NCBI GenBank assembly: GCA_047601745.1
Contig: JASGIS010000001.1
Span: 4,836,001 to 4,900,000, forward strand
DNA: 64,000 nt
Direction of reading: 5' to 3'
From: JAKPAM01 sp047601745
GTDB taxonomy: Bacteria; Pseudomonadota; Gammaproteobacteria; Burkholderiales; Burkholderiaceae_E
Position 1 is the stretch's first letter. Every line of letters starts with the position of its first letter. Positions 34,831 through 42,776 of the stretch are shown here, one piece after another. Under the pieces are notes generated by a model that was not told the origin of the DNA, searched no databases, and worked only from the letters and a program-made list of their open reading frames with translations. The position numbers were made by a program, and so were the translations under genes.

Positions 34831-35652
34831 ATGCAGACCGACACCCTCACCCACCACGACCGGCACGGTCGCTATCCGCAGGCGCTGACCGTCGACGACC
34901 TGCGCCACAACCTCGCGGCCGTCCGGACGCGCATCGACGCGGCCTGTCGTCGGGCCGGGCGCGATCCGACCGAGGTCCGCCTGCTGCCGGTCAGCAAGAC
35001 CAAGCCCGACACCACGCTGCGCCTGGCCTACGAGGCCGGCTGTCGGACGCTCGGCGAGAACAAGGTGCAGGAAGCCCATCGCAAATGGGAGGCGATGCAG
35101 GACCTGTCCGACCTGCGCTGGTCGATCATCGGCCATCTGCAGACGAACAAGGCCAAGCTGGTCGCCCGCTTCGCCGCCGAGTTCCAGGCGCTGGACAGCC
35201 TGCGCGTGGCCGAGGCGCTGGATCGACGGCTGCAGGCCGAAGGCCGTCCGCTCGACGTGTTCGTTCAGGTCAACACCTCGGGCGAAGCCAGCAAGTACGG
35301 CCTGGCTCCCGAGGACGTCTCCGGTTTCATCAAGGAACTGCCGGCGTTCCCGGCGCTGCGCGTGCGCGGACTGATGACGCTGGCGCTGTTCTCGTCCGAC
35401 GCCGAGCGGGTGCGCCGATGCTTCGTCCTGCTGCGCGATCTGCGCGATCGCCTGCGCCAGGACGCGCCCGCCGGCATCGAACTGGATCAGTTGTCGATGG
35501 GCATGTCCGGCGACTTCGAGATCGCGATCGAGGAAGGGGCGACCGTGGTCCGCGTCGGCCAGGCGATCTTCGGCGCCCGGGCGCTGCCGGACAGCCACTA
35601 CTGGCCGACGGAAAACGGCAACGGCCAGGGCGAGGCCGGCGCCGGGCCGTGA
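34831..35652 (+). CDS. yggS: YggS-type pyridoxal phosphate homeostasis protein
   Basis: A 273-residue PLP-binding TIM-barrel protein of the YggS/PLPBP family. These proteins have no known catalysis and keep PLP and amino-acid pools balanced. The PLP lysine lies in LLPVSKTKPD, and the family segments GENKVQEAHRKW, HFIG-like WSIIGHLQTNKAK, VQVNTSGEASKYG and LSMGMSGDFEIAIEEGAT are all present. The last 25 residues are Gly-rich and extra. The gene stands alone, divergent from the cupin gene. Confidence 0.94.
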   Translation: MQTDTLTHHDRHGRYPQALTVDDLRHNLAAVRTRIDAACRRAGRDPTEVRLLPVSKTKPDTTLRLAYEAGCRTLGENKVQEAHRKWEAMQDLSDLRWSIIGHLQTNKAKLVARFAAEFQALDSLRVAEALDRRLQAEGRPLDVFVQVNTSGEASKYGLAPEDVSGFIKELPAFPALRVRGLMTLALFSSDAERVRRCFVLLRDLRDRLRQDAPAGIELDQLSMGMSGDFEIAIEEGATVVRVGQAIFGARALPDSHYWPTENGNGQGEAGAGP

Positions 35653-35740
35653 CGGGACTCACCCGCCGGCCGCCGCGCCAAGCACGGCAGCCGGAGGAGG
35701 CGGCCGCCTTGCCGCCCGCCCGAGCACGATGATCGGGCCA

Positions 35741-35767
35741 TGTCACGATCGAGCGCGTCGTGTCGTC
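35741..35767 (+). promoter_or_regulatory. ECF41-type promoter of the sigma factor gene
   Basis: TGTCACG (35741-35747), 16 bp, then CGTC (35764-35767). This matches the known ECF41 promoter form (TGTCACA-like -35, CGTC -10) and lies 37 bp before the chosen start of the sigma gene, implying autoregulation. Confidence 0.75.
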
Positions 35768-35804
35768 TGTTTTCGATCTATGACCCGAGCCCGTGCCGGA
35801 CATC

Positions 35805-36731
35805 ATGAAGCCCGAACACGACCCTCCTCTCGCCGACCGCGCTCGGCGATTCGACCGTGAGCACGCGCGCCCCTTGCGCGCGCTCGCCTATCGGATGCTC
35901 GGCTCGCGCGCCGAAGCCGAAGACATCGTCCAGGATGCCTGGCTGCGCTGGGCCGAGGTCGACGAACGGGAGGTCCTGAACGACCGGGCCTACCTGTCGA
36001 GGCTGGTCACCAACCTGTGCCTGGACAAGCTGGGCTCGGCTGCCGCGCGGCGCGAACGCTACGTCGGCGTCTGGCTGCCCGAGCCGCTGGTCGACGACCC
36101 GGCCGACGGCGACTGGTCCGCCGATCCCGAAGCGCGGGCCGAGTTCGCGCAGGACGTATCGGTGGCCTTCCTGCTCGCGCTCGAACGCCTGTCGCCGCTG
36201 GAGCGGGCCGCGTTCCTGCTGCACGACGTCTTCGACGAGGACTTCGACGAGATCGCGCTGCGCCTCGGACGCAGCCCGGTCGCCTGCCGCCAGCTCGCCA
36301 GTCGCGCACGCCAGCGCGTACGGGCCGAGCATCCGCGCCGCGCGGTCAGCGACGACGAACACCGGCGCCTGTTCGGCGCGTTCAGCGAAGCGGTCCGCGG
36401 GCTGGACGTCGACGCGTTGGCGCGGGTGCTGGCCGACGACGTCGTCCTGATGACCGACGGCGGCGGCAAGGTCACCGCCGTGCCGCGGCCTTTGCACGGC
36501 GGCGCGCTCGTCGCCAGGACGCTGATCGGTTTCGCCCGATTGCCTGCGAGCGGCGGATGGCGGTTGCGGCCGGCACGCATCAACGGCCTGCCCGGCTGCC
36601 TGGTGAGCAGCGGACGGACCGGCGAGCTGATGCAGACGATCACGCTGGCCCCGTCCGCTGGCCTGCCCGGCCGGATCGGCGCGGTCTACATCCAGCGCAA
36701 TCCGGACAAGCTGCGGAACGTACGCGTCTGA
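35805..36731 (+). CDS. ECF41-family RNA polymerase sigma factor
   Basis: A 308-residue extracytoplasmic-function sigma factor. Region 2 (RPLRALAYRMLGSRAEAEDIVQDAWLRW) and region 4 (LSPLERAAFLLHDVFDEDFDEIALRLGRS) are shown here in part: AEAEDIVQDAWLRW and SPLERAAFLLHDVFDEDF. The linker carries WLPEP, and the C-terminal SnoaL-like domain carries DGGGK and NPDKL, three marks of ECF41 proteins, whose C-terminal domain tunes activity in place of an anti-sigma factor. A GTG four codons upstream is an alternative start. The next gene is a carboxymuconolactone-decarboxylase-like gene, the usual ECF41 partner. Matching promoters lie in front of both. Confidence 0.92.
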   Translation: MKPEHDPPLADRARRFDREHARPLRALAYRMLGSRAEAEDIVQDAWLRWAEVDEREVLNDRAYLSRLVTNLCLDKLGSAAARRERYVGVWLPEPLVDDPADGDWSADPEARAEFAQDVSVAFLLALERLSPLERAAFLLHDVFDEDFDEIALRLGRSPVACRQLASRARQRVRAEHPRRAVSDDEHRRLFGAFSEAVRGLDVDALARVLADDVVLMTDGGGKVTAVPRPLHGGALVARTLIGFARLPASGGWRLRPARINGLPGCLVSSGRTGELMQTITLAPSAGLPGRIGAVYIQRNPDKLRNVRV

Positions 36732-36775
36732 CCGTCCGCCGGACCGGATCGATGCGGGCCCGGGCTTCGTCCCGT

Positions 36776-36802
36776 TGTCACGATCGACCGTCCTGCATCG
36801 TC
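36776..36802 (+). promoter_or_regulatory. ECF41-type promoter of the CMD-like gene
   Basis: TGTCACG (36776-36782), 16 bp, then CGTC (36799-36802): the same elements and spacing as in front of the sigma factor gene. The start codon is 51 bp downstream of the -10. Confidence 0.78.
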
Positions 36803-36853
36803 CTGAGGGGGTGAGCGCAACGCCACATCCGTCCCCCAACCAAGGAAGATGAC

Positions 36854-37351
36854 ATGACGATTTCCGAACCTCGCCCCCGCCTGAACCTGGCCGAACAGGT
36901 GCCCGATCTGATCGCCCGGCTCGCCGGTGTCGGCCAGGCGATCGCCGCCACCGGCGAGATCGACGAAACGCTGGCCTTGCTCGTCGACGTGCGCGCCTCG
37001 CAGATGAACGGCTGCGCGTTCTGCGTCGACATGCACATCAAGCAGGCCCGGATCCGCGGCGAACGCGAATTGCGGCTTCATCACGTGGCCGCCTGGCGCG
37101 ACTCGCCGCTGTTCACGGTCCGGGAGCGCGCCGCGCTGGCCTGGGCCGAAGCGCTGACCCGGCTCGAGCCCGACGGCGTGCCGGACGAGCTCTACGCGGC
37201 CGTTCGCGAGCACTTCAGCGAGCGGGCGCTGACGATCCTGACGCTGCGCGTGACGATGATCAACGGCTGGAACCGGCTCAACATCGCGTTCCGGAGCGCG
37301 CCAGGCAGCCGCGACCAGGCGTTCGGGCTCGACAAGGCGCGATTGGCCTGA
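36854..37351 (+). CDS. carboxymuconolactone decarboxylase family protein (AhpD-like)
   Basis: A 165-residue CMD/AhpD-fold protein. The redox pair and proton relay appear in NGCAFCVDMHIKQAR (CxxC then His), the pattern of AhpD-like alkylhydroperoxidase-type proteins. Start ATG follows AAGGAAG. Genes of this kind are the standard neighbours and targets of ECF41 sigma factors, and here an ECF41-type promoter lies just upstream. Role in oxidative or electrophile stress is inferred; the substrate is not known. Confidence 0.9.
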   Translation: MTISEPRPRLNLAEQVPDLIARLAGVGQAIAATGEIDETLALLVDVRASQMNGCAFCVDMHIKQARIRGERELRLHHVAAWRDSPLFTVRERAALAWAEALTRLEPDGVPDELYAAVREHFSERALTILTLRVTMINGWNRLNIAFRSAPGSRDQAFGLDKARLA

Positions 37352-37532
37352 CGACGGTACCGTCGCCGGTCGACCATCGCACCGCACGCCCGCGCACAGC
37401 GCGGGATGAAGTCGCGGCAGGTCGCGTCGGCCGGCGCTGCGGTTGACCATGGTTCGGCCTTGATCATCCAACCGGCCCGCCCCGGGACGGCCTCGCTCGG
37501 CACATTGAGCACGGCCGCCGGCCAGATATATG

Positions 37533-37561
37533 TGGACAGTGTCCATTTAAGCACCTAGGAT
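37533..37561 (+). promoter_or_regulatory. sigma-70 promoter with palindromic operator
   Basis: TGGACA (37533-37538), 17 bp, TAGGAT (37556-37561) form a promoter. TGGAC-AGT-GTCCA (37533-37545) is an inverted repeat over the -35. The VOC gene starts 66 bp downstream. The rest of the gap 37352-37532 shows no gene. A TetR- or MerR-like regulator is expected, but none is adjacent. Confidence 0.5.
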
Positions 37562-37626
37562 ATGAACACCGTCCACGCGACGACCGAATCGCAGCCCCTG
37601 CCCCTTCAACCGATCGGAGACACATC

Positions 37627-38079
37627 ATGCAATTCGTTCCGTACCTGAACTTCGACGGCAACTGCGCCGAAGCCCTGGCTTTCTACGCCAAGCTGTTCGG
37701 CGGCCAGATCGTCTTCCAGACCACGTTTGGCGAGATGCCGCCCGGTGAAGGCATGCCGCCGCTGCCCGAGTCGGCCAAGAGCCGCCTGATGCACGCGCAA
37801 CTGCAGGTCGGCGCGCAGGCCCTGATGGCATCCGATGCGCTGCCCGCCATGCCGGGCCAGGATCCCGAAGCCTGCGGCGGCGGCTATCTGAAGCCGCAAG
37901 GCATGTGGGTATCGATCGGCGTCGAAACCGAGGCCGAGGGCAAGCGCGTGTTCGACGGCCTGGCCGAAAGCGGCCAGGTGGCGATGCCGTTCGCCCAGAC
38001 CTTCTGGTCGCCCGGCTTCGGCATGGTCACCGACCGCTTCGGCGTGCCGTGGATGGTCAACGTCGCGGCACAAGGCTGA
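37627..38079 (+). CDS. VOC family protein (PhnB/YjdN-like)
   Basis: A 150-residue vicinal-oxygen-chelate fold protein of the PhnB/YjdN (3-demethylubiquinone-9 methyltransferase-like) group. The typical start is VPYLNFDGNCAEALAFYAKLFGG, seen here as FDGNCAEALAFYAKLFGG, with HAQLQVGAQALMASD and the C-terminal DRFGVPWMVN. No catalytic function is established for the group. It has a GGAG ribosome site and begins a run of small co-directional genes behind one promoter/operator. Confidence 0.9.
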   Translation: MQFVPYLNFDGNCAEALAFYAKLFGGQIVFQTTFGEMPPGEGMPPLPESAKSRLMHAQLQVGAQALMASDALPAMPGQDPEACGGGYLKPQGMWVSIGVETEAEGKRVFDGLAESGQVAMPFAQTFWSPGFGMVTDRFGVPWMVNVAAQG

Positions 38080-38086
38080 GGCGAAT

Positions 38087-38230
38087 ATGGGCAAGGTGAT
38101 CGTCGAGCAGATCGTCAGACTCGACGGCTACGCCGAGGACGCACAAGGCGACATCGACTTCTTCGTCGACGCGAACTGGATCAACGAAGCCGACACCGAG
38201 CAATTGCGGATGCATCGGCTCCATGGGGGC
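38087..38230 (+). pseudogene. truncated dihydrofolate reductase-like (RibD C-terminal) gene
   Basis: The reading frame begins well, with a GAGG ribosome site and MGKVIVEQIVRLDGYAEDAQ, the N-terminus of small bacterial DHFR/RibD_C-type reductases. Similarity runs only to about NEADTEQLRM (residue 42 of a family of roughly 180-200). After that the frame continues with unrelated residues into the next gene. The missing part is not found downstream, so most of the gene was deleted. Confidence 0.7.
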
Positions 38231-38285
38231 CTGATTCGAGATCGAAGCCCTTACCGCCCTCCTTACCCCTACACAGGAGCAAGCC

Positions 38286-38672
38286 ATGAAACCCAATCCC
38301 GTCGTCTGGTTCGAGATCTACGTGCAGGACATCGCGCGCGCGCGCAAGTTCTATGAGACCGTGCTCCAGTGCACGCTGGAGCCGCTGGCCGCGCCCGGGG
38401 GCGAAGCCGGCGACATGGAGATGCTGAGCTTTCCGATGGACATGGACGCCCCCGGCACCGGCGGCATGCTGGTCCGCATGGACGGCGTTTCGCCCGGCGG
38501 CGGCGGCACGCTCGTGTACTTCGGCTGCGAGGATTGCGCCGTGGAGCAGTCGCGCGTCGAAGCCGCGGGCGGTCAGGTGCACAAGCCCAAATTCTCGATC
38601 GGCCCCTACGGCTTCTGCGCGCTGGTGGTGGACACCGAGGGCAACTGCATCGGCCTGCATTCGATGGCGTGA
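38286..38672 (+). CDS. VOC family protein (glyoxalase/bleomycin-resistance-like)
   Basis: A 128-residue VOC protein with the start PNPVVWFEIYVQDIARARKF, seen as VVWFEIYVQDIARARKFYE, and the C-terminal metal-ligand region FSIGPYGFCALVVDTEGN. A CAGGAG ribosome site precedes it. It lies directly after the DHFR remnant, so the deletion that broke that gene ended just before this ribosome site. The substrate is unknown; relatives bind small toxic electrophiles or antibiotics. Confidence 0.88.
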   Translation: MKPNPVVWFEIYVQDIARARKFYETVLQCTLEPLAAPGGEAGDMEMLSFPMDMDAPGTGGMLVRMDGVSPGGGGTLVYFGCEDCAVEQSRVEAAGGQVHKPKFSIGPYGFCALVVDTEGNCIGLHSMA

Positions 38673-38707
38673 GCACGATCGCTCCGCCCCTTCCCGGAGA
38701 AACCGCC

Positions 38708-39055
38708 ATGCACTACCAAGCCAGTTGCCATTGCGGCCAGAACCGCCTGAGCTTCGACGGCGAGATCGCCGAATTGCTGGCCTGCAACTGTTCGATGTGC
38801 CAGCGCCGCGGCTCGCTGCTGTGGTTCATGCCGCGCGAGAACCTGACGCTGCACACGCCCGAGGACGCCAGCCGCAGCTACACCTTCAACAAGCACGCGA
38901 TCCACCACCGCTTCTGTCCCACCTGCGGCATCCACCTGTATGGCGAGGGCACCAGCCCGCAGGGCATCGTCATGGCGGCCATCAACGTGCGCTGCGTGGA
39001 GGACATCGACCTCGACGCCACCCCCGTGCGCCACTTCGACGGGCGGGCCCGGTAG
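38708..39055 (+). CDS. GFA family protein
   Basis: A 115-residue zinc-binding protein of the glutathione-dependent formaldehyde-activating (GFA/CENP-V) fold. Zinc cysteines are visible: ASCHCGQ, LACNCSMCQRRGS and HRFCPTCGIHLYGEG. The enzyme role of most GFA members is unproven. It is part of the run of small co-directional genes (VOC, VOC, GFA, SRPBCC) and starts 35 bp after the preceding stop, behind a CGGAGAAACC ribosome region. Confidence 0.9.
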   Translation: MHYQASCHCGQNRLSFDGEIAELLACNCSMCQRRGSLLWFMPRENLTLHTPEDASRSYTFNKHAIHHRFCPTCGIHLYGEGTSPQGIVMAAINVRCVEDIDLDATPVRHFDGRAR

Positions 39056-39102
39056 TCCGGGGCACCGCCTTTTCATCGCAACCGATCCAAGGAGACCCGA
39101 AC

Positions 39103-39549
39103 ATGCCTACCGGAACCGTTCGCCTTCACCGCGTGCTGCGTACCACGCCCGACAAGGTCTACCGCGCGTTCACGCACGGCGCGGCCCTCGCCAAGTGGCT
39201 GCCGCCCTACGGCTTCGTCTGCCACGTCCACGACTTCGATGGCAAGGTCGGCGGCGGATTCAGGATGTCGTTCGAGAACTTCTCGACCGGCCATGGCCAT
39301 TCGTTCGGCGGCCAGTACCTGAAGCTGATCCCCGGCGAACTCATCGAATACACCGATCGGTTCGACGATCCCAACCTGCCCGGCGAAATGCACGTGACGG
39401 TGAAACTGCGCGCGGTTTCGTGCGGCACCGAAGTCGACATCGAGCAGGCCGGCATTCCGGAAGTCATTCCGACCGAGATGTGCTACCTCGGCTGGCAGGA
39501 GTCCTTGCTTCAGCTTGCCAGCCTCGTGGAACCGGACATCCCGGATTGA
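39103..39549 (+). CDS. SRPBCC/AHSA1 domain protein
   Basis: A 148-residue START-like (AHSA1) protein with a hydrophobic ligand cavity. Typical segments are LRTTPDKVYRAFTHGAALAKWLPP and GGGFRMSFENFSTGHGHSFGG, shown here as TPDKVYRAFTHG and HSFGGQYLKLIPGELIEYTD. The C-terminus CYLGWQESLLQLASLVEPDI fits the family. An AAGGAGACC ribosome site precedes the ATG. It ends 26 bp before the oldest repeat of the CRISPR array. Function unknown. Confidence 0.9.
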   Translation: MPTGTVRLHRVLRTTPDKVYRAFTHGAALAKWLPPYGFVCHVHDFDGKVGGGFRMSFENFSTGHGHSFGGQYLKLIPGELIEYTDRFDDPNLPGEMHVTVKLRAVSCGTEVDIEQAGIPEVIPTEMCYLGWQESLLQLASLVEPDIPD

Positions 39550-39574
39550 GGTCCGGCTCGAGCCGAGGTCATGT

Positions 39575-41497
39575 TGATTCACCCCAGCATGCGCGGGGAA
39601 CACATCGCCGGGGATGACTACAGGGGTATCGGGTTCGGTTCATCCCCGCGTACGCGGGGAACACTCGTCCTCGCCCATGTTGCCGAACGAAATCGACGGT
39701 TCATCCCCGCGTACGCGGGGAACACCAGGCCGTGCGCATTGGCACGACCACGGAGAGCGGTTCATCCCCGCGTACGCGGGGAACACGTCGAGACCCTGCA
39801 GCGGCTGCACGACAAGCACGGTTCATCCCCGCGTACGCGGGGAACACCCGTGCTCCATCTCGCTGAGATCCGTCACCCACGGTTCATCCCCGCGTACGCG
39901 GGGAACACAGGCGGATCTGCAACGCGAATTCCTCGCGACCCGGTTCATCCCCGCGTACGCGGGGAACACTTGTTCTCCCGAACCACGTCCGTGACGATAG
40001 TCGGTTCATCCCCGCGTACGCGGGGAACACTCGGGTGGTGGGGGCGGCTGGCTCGGCATGATCGGTTCATCCCCGCGTACGCGGGGAACACGTTCGGCAC
40101 GATGCCCGCTGTCAGCGTGGTGTTCGGTTCATCCCCGCGTACGCGGGGAACACTTGTCGGACTTGTCCTTACCCCCGATCATCGCCGGTTCATCCCCGCG
40201 TACGCGGGGAACACTCGCCCCAGCATCCGGCTGGCCATCATGCCCCCGGTTCATCCCCGCGTACGCGGGGAACACGCCATGCCGTTGCAGTGCCACGCGC
40301 CCGACCACGGTTCATCCCCGCGTACGCGGGGAACACGCGTTGATCTTGTTCGCGTCCAGGCTGACAATCGGTTCATCCCCGCGTACGCGGGGAACACCTC
40401 GCGCCACACGCCGATCGGCGGGCCGCCCACTGGTTCATCCCCGCGTACGCGGGGAACACGCTCCCGCATGCGCGCCACCCACTCCACGCGCCGGTTCATC
40501 CCCGCGTACGCGGGGAACACGGGAAATCTCAATCACCGAGCAGCTATTGGCGCGGTTCATCCCCGCGTACGCGGGGAACACCTGATCGTCGCCGCAACAT
40601 CCGGCGCCACGGTCGGTTCATCCCCGCGTACGCGGGGAACACCTGATCGTCGCCGCAACATCCGGCGCCACGGTCGGTTCATCCCCGCGTACGCGGGGAA
40701 CACCGGCGGCGGTCTGCTCGCCTACGTCGACACCACTGGTTCATCCCCGCGTACGCGGGGAACACCGCGTGACGGATGGCTTTGAGCTTGCCGCGTTCGG
40801 TTCATCCCCGCGTACGCGGGGAACACCCGCGGGCGCCGTTCGTCCCGCCGATGAACGGCGGTTCATCCCCGCGTACGCGGGGAACACTGTCGTCATCGTG
40901 GTCAATCCTTCGCTGATGCCGGTTCATCCCCGCGTACGCGGGGAACACGCATCGAGCGCCACCGCTGGCAGCTCGCTCACCGGTTCATCCCCGCGTACGC
41001 GGGGAACACTCGAAGGCGTAGCCGACGAGTGCGAAGAATTTCGGTTCATCCCCGCGTACGCGGGGAACACTAGGCTGCTGGCCCGCACGACGTGGAAGCC
41101 CACGGTTCATCCCCGCGTACGCGGGGAACACGATAGGTACCGGTTCGCCTCGCGCGGCGTCCACGGTTCATCCCCGCGTACGCGGGGAACACACGAGCGG
41201 CGGCGCTAGACTCGCCTCATCAACCGGTTCATCCCCGCGTACGCGGGGAACACCAAGCGCGGCGGCGTTGCGTCGATTCTGGGCACGGTTCATCCCCGCG
41301 TACGCGGGGAACACCTCCGAACGCCATACGGTGCAGCCAATGAAGCCGGTTCATCCCCGCGTACGCGGGGAACACTCGATCATCCGCTTCATGGCGCTGC
41401 GATTGGTCGGTTCATCCCCGCGTACGCGGGGAACACCCACGTCGTGAAGGTGTCGAGCACGGCGTCGCCGGTTCATCCCCGCGTACGCGGGGAACAC
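39575..41497 (-). CRISPR. type I-E CRISPR array, 32 repeats, 31 spacers
   Basis: Twenty-nine-base repeats (on the transcribed minus strand they start GTGTTCCCCGCG and end GATGAACCG) recur every 61 bp, with spacers of 32 bp and three of 33 bp. The repeat stem is CCCCGCG/CGCGGGG. The leftmost repeat (39575-39603) is degenerate, marking the leader-distal end, so transcription runs right to left from the leader beside cas2. The spacers at 40582-40613 and 40643-40674 are identical. Repeats starting at 40431 and 40737 carry T instead of C at their first plus-strand base. Cas6e would process the transcript into crRNAs with the 5' handle AUGAACCG. Confidence 0.99.
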
Positions 41498-41562
41498 ACC
41501 AATCGTAGCCCATTGTTTTCAAAGGAGAAAACAGGCCACGAAATTTCTACCGATTCTACTTG
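41498..41562 (-). promoter_or_regulatory. CRISPR leader
   Basis: Only 65 bp separate the first repeat from the cas2 stop. The stretch is AT-rich relative to its surroundings, with TTTTC/GAAAA and AAATTT runs. It must hold the integration site signals and either an array promoter or read-through from the cas operon. A clear IHF site was not found. Confidence 0.6.
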
Positions 41563-41865
41563 TTAAAGATCAGAATCTGTGACCGGCAAGAAAGCGACCA
41601 AGCGCAAGCCGTCATAGTCGATCGGCTCCCGGCGGTTGGCGCCAAGCGTCTGGAAGTCATAACCGGACTCACTCGTGCTCGACCACGCCATCACGACGTT
41701 GCCGTCCTCATAGCCAGCGTCGAGTTGCTCCCAGATCATTTCTCGAGTCCGTCGTGAGACATCACCGATGTAAACGCCAGCGCGCACCTCCAACAGCCAG
41801 ATCGCCAGCCGTCCACGCAACCGAGGCGGAACATTCTCGGTCACCACGACAAGGAAGCTCATCAT
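41563..41865 (-). CDS. cas2: CRISPR-associated endoribonuclease Cas2e
   Basis: A 100-residue Cas2 of the type I-E class, which forms the Cas1-Cas2 integrase that inserts new spacers. The N-terminus VVVTENVPPRLRGRLAIWLL and VRAGVYIGDVS are nearly the same as in E. coli, and the C-terminal DYDGLRLVAFLP closes the fold. The start ATG overlaps the cas1 stop (ATGA). It is the last cas gene; the array leader follows its stop. Confidence 0.97.
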   Translation of the reverse strand: MMSFLVVVTENVPPRLRGRLAIWLLEVRAGVYIGDVSRRTREMIWEQLDAGYEDGNVVMAWSSTSESGYDFQTLGANRREPIDYDGLRLVAFLPVTDSDL

Positions 41866-42776
41866 TGGCTCCGGTGGCCGACCTCACCAATGCTGTCGGG
41901 GTTAGGGATTGCGGGCGGAACGGACTCAGGCGGTGCCTCCGGGAGATCGATACCGCCAGCGCTGAGCACTTCCTCGATCATCGGAATGATTCGGCCGAGC
42001 AGTTTGTCCGCGCGAAACAGGTCGCGACACGCGAGTCGAACATCTCGTTCCGGCTGCGCTGGTTTCTTGCTGGCGATTCGAAAAGCAAGCGGCACGACGG
42101 TGTCAAGCTTGTAGAGATCGGCAATGTCATAGACGAACGACAAGGGCTTGCCGGTATGAATGAACCCAACCGCAGGCGCGTAGCCGGCTGCCAGCACCGC
42201 GGCCTCCGTAATGCCATAGAGGCAGGCCGTGGCGGCCGACAGGCATCGGTTCGGCACATCGGCCGCATCCCAGTGCTGCCGGTCGTAGTTGCGCGATCGC
42301 CAGTCCACTTTGTGCTGCTGGGCAAGCAGCTTGTAGGCGCCGCGCACCCGCGCCCCTTCTATCCCGCGCAGTTGCTCGACACTCCTGCGCGTCGGTGGCG
42401 CTTCGCCGAAACGAACCTCGTACATCTTGCGGACCACCTTGAGGCGCAGGTCGTCATCGAGCGCCAGCCTGGCCTGGTACAACAGGCGATCGGCCCGCGC
42501 GCCACCAGGCTGGCCACTGGAATAAAGCCGAACGCCCGATTCCCCCACCCAGACCAGCAGGGTGCCGACGGTCGCCGCAAGATTGATCGCCGCATGAGAG
42601 ATCCGGGTACCGGGTTCGAGCATCAGGCACGCGATCGAACCGACCGGAATGTGCTTGCGCACACCTGTCTTGTCGACCAACACGAATGCCCCATCCAGCA
42701 CGTCGATCTGTCCATATCGGAGGAACACCATCGACATCCGGTCTTTCATCGGCAGTGGCTTCAACGGTGGAAGCAT
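41862..42776 (-). CDS. cas1: CRISPR integrase Cas1e
   Basis: A 304-residue Cas1 of type I-E, the catalytic half of the adaptation complex. Metal-binding residues are in place: the Glu of RGIEGARVRGAY, the His of FIHTGKPLSF and the Asp of VYDIADLYK. The start at MLPPLKPL overlaps the cas6e stop by one base (TGATG) and gives the usual length; an earlier in-frame ATG lies inside cas6e. A Pro-rich C-terminal tail follows the conserved core. Confidence 0.97.
   Translation of the reverse strand: MLPPLKPLPMKDRMSMVFLRYGQIDVLDGAFVLVDKTGVRKHIPVGSIACLMLEPGTRISHAAINLAATVGTLLVWVGESGVRLYSSGQPGGARADRLLYQARLALDDDLRLKVVRKMYEVRFGEAPPTRRSVEQLRGIEGARVRGAYKLLAQQHKVDWRSRNYDRQHWDAADVPNRCLSAATACLYGITEAAVLAAGYAPAVGFIHTGKPLSFVYDIADLYKLDTVVPLAFRIASKKPAQPERDVRLACRDLFRADKLLGRIIPMIEEVLSAGGIDLPEAPPESVPPAIPNPDSIGEVGHRSQ

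Noticed and set aside
37192..37554. A minus-strand frame upstream of the first VOC gene that might be the missing regulator
   Set aside because: It overlaps the CMD-like gene end, has no helix-turn-helix pattern, and would begin inside the operator.
39571..41209. Long repetitive frames across the CRISPR array, full of SSPRTRGT-like repeats
   Set aside because: They are translations of the repeats and spacers, kept open because 61 bp repeats cycle through frames without stops. No start signal is present.
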